The position numbers and the translations under genes are program-made. The notes beneath the pieces were generated by a model. It was not told the DNA's origin. It did not search any database and saw nothing but the letters and a program-made list of their open reading frames with translations. A DNA stretch of 64,000 nucleotides, taken from the NCBI GenBank assembly GCA_007449985.2, contig VIIQ02000555.1, positions 186,001 to 250,000 of the forward strand. The letters run 5' to 3'. This document shows, piece after piece, positions 63,152 through 64,000 of the stretch (positions are counted from its first letter, which is position 1; each line of letters begins with the position of its first letter). The DNA comes from Desmodesmus armatus (taxonomy: Eukaryota > Chlorophyta > Chlorophyceae > Sphaeropleales > Scenedesmaceae).

Positions 63152-64000
63152 ATGGATGCTATAAAGCAACCAAAACCGCAGCTGAGGCGCTCCTCGTCAG
63201 CCAACAGCAGCAGCCTGGATGGGGGAGCCAGGGAGCGGGTCTGGGTGGGGGTGCGCATCAGGCCCCTGCTGGAGCAGGAGCTGCTGGCCAGGGAGCAGTC
63301 TGCCTGGAGGGCTGAGCAGGGAAGCACGCTACAGTACATGGGTGCTGAGCCCTCAACCACAGGCGCGAGCACGTCCAGCGCTGCCTCATACCAGTACAAC
63401 CGTGTCTTCGAGGAGGCCAGCACATCAGAGCACGTGTATGCAGATGCAGCCAGCAGCCTGACAGCAGCAGCTGTCAACGGCTACAACGGCACCATATTTG
63501 CCTATGGCCAGACAGGCAGCGGCAAAACATACACCATGCAGGCCGTCATGGCGTGTGCAGCCAAGGACCTGTTCAGCCTCATCGCCCAGGACACAAGCAG
63601 GGAGTTCATCATACGTATGGCAGCGCTGGAGATCTACAACGAAAATGTCAGGGACCTCCTGCAGGAGAAGAGCCCCTCTGTCAAGCTGCTGGATGACCCC
63701 ATCAGGGGCACAGTGGCAGACGGGCTCAGCGAATCTGGGGTGTCATCTGAGCAGCAGCTGCAGCAGCTGCTGAGCGAGGTGGCAACCCGCAGGCAGGTGT
63801 GTGCCACATAAGGATAACCCCGTGCTGACCCACTGCATGTGTCAGCACTCTGACACAGCCACCGTTGCTGCATGCTGCCTTTTGCCGTGCTGGGATAGTA
63901 ATGACGTGCTGACAGGACCACAACTCAGTGTGCTGGTCTGCTTGTTGCCTCAATTGCAGACGCGTGCCACCAGGATGAACGACAACAGCAGCCGCAGCCA
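63152..64000 (+). CDS. Kinesin motor domain (5' part; runs off the window)
   Basis: A microtubule motor ATPase. Exon 1 (63152-63796) starts at ATG 63152 and encodes 215 residues; exon 2 starts at 63960 and is cut by the window end, with phase 0 at the junction. After about 27 Ser/Arg-rich residues the motor begins: RVWVGVRIRPLLEQE (first strand, VRxRP), YQYNRVFEEASTSEHVY, NGYNGTIFAYGQTGSGKTYT (P-loop GQTGSGKT), MAALEIYNENVRDLL, and RMNDNSSRSH (switch I, NxxSSRSH) in exon 2. Switch II and the neck lie outside the window, so subfamily assignment is open; the N-terminal motor and sequence style would suit kinesin-7 (CENP-E-like). A Q-rich stretch (SSEQQLQQLLSEV) lies before the splice. Confidence 0.93.

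Overview
The window is nuclear DNA of a green alga (Chlorophyta, most likely Chlorophyceae). This rests on short exons separated by GT-AG introns of about 100-400 bases, TGTAA polyadenylation motifs downstream of several genes, a plastid-type LL-diaminopimelate aminotransferase, plant-type WAPL, and coding sequence rich in CAG/GCA repeats. The species cannot be fixed from the sequence.

Layout, left to right. 1.3-3.8 kb (minus): diphthamide synthesis subunit DPH2. 4.2-7.0 kb (plus, divergent from DPH2): CysQ-like 3'(2'),5'-bisphosphate nucleotidase. 7.7-14.6 kb (plus): a very large Q/A/S-rich protein with an N-terminal coiled coil and a C-terminal membrane segment. 17.3-21.4 kb (minus): cohesin-release factor WAPL. 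22.9-24.2 kb (minus): unrecognised coiled-coil protein. 25.1-27.1 kb (minus): hydroxyethylthiazole kinase ThiM. 27.5-29.6 kb (minus): V-ATPase subunit E. 30.3-33.1 kb (plus, divergent): UCHL5/UCH37 deubiquitinase. 35.3-39.6 kb (plus): an intact 4.2-kb gag/aspartic-protease-like retroelement ORF. 39.8-42.4 kb (plus): an MFS anion/carboxylate transporter. 45.2-47.8 kb: two adjacent tandem arrays, a 60-bp minisatellite and a ~279-bp satellite. 50.9-54.0 kb (minus): Pelota/Dom34. 54.3-57.6 kb (minus): a small membrane-protein exon and an unrecognised gene with a degenerate EF-hand. 58.1-62.1 kb (plus): LL-diaminopimelate aminotransferase. 63.2 kb to the end (plus): the start of a kinesin motor.

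The genes are unrelated housekeeping genes and form no operon or pathway cluster. Three pairs are head-to-head and probably share promoters (DPH2/CysQ, V-ATPase E/UCHL5, EF-hand gene/DapL).

Open reading is broken by apparent single-base losses in DPH2, the Q-rich gene, WAPL (three places) and DapL, while CysQ, ThiM, V-ATPase E, UCHL5, MFS and Pelota splice together with no break. DapL is expected to be needed for lysine synthesis, so assembly or read error is the simplest explanation. The most interesting items are the intact gag-like ORF without reverse transcriptase, the giant tail-anchored Q-rich protein, the two tandem arrays, and a degenerate copy of a CysQ exon inside its own intron.
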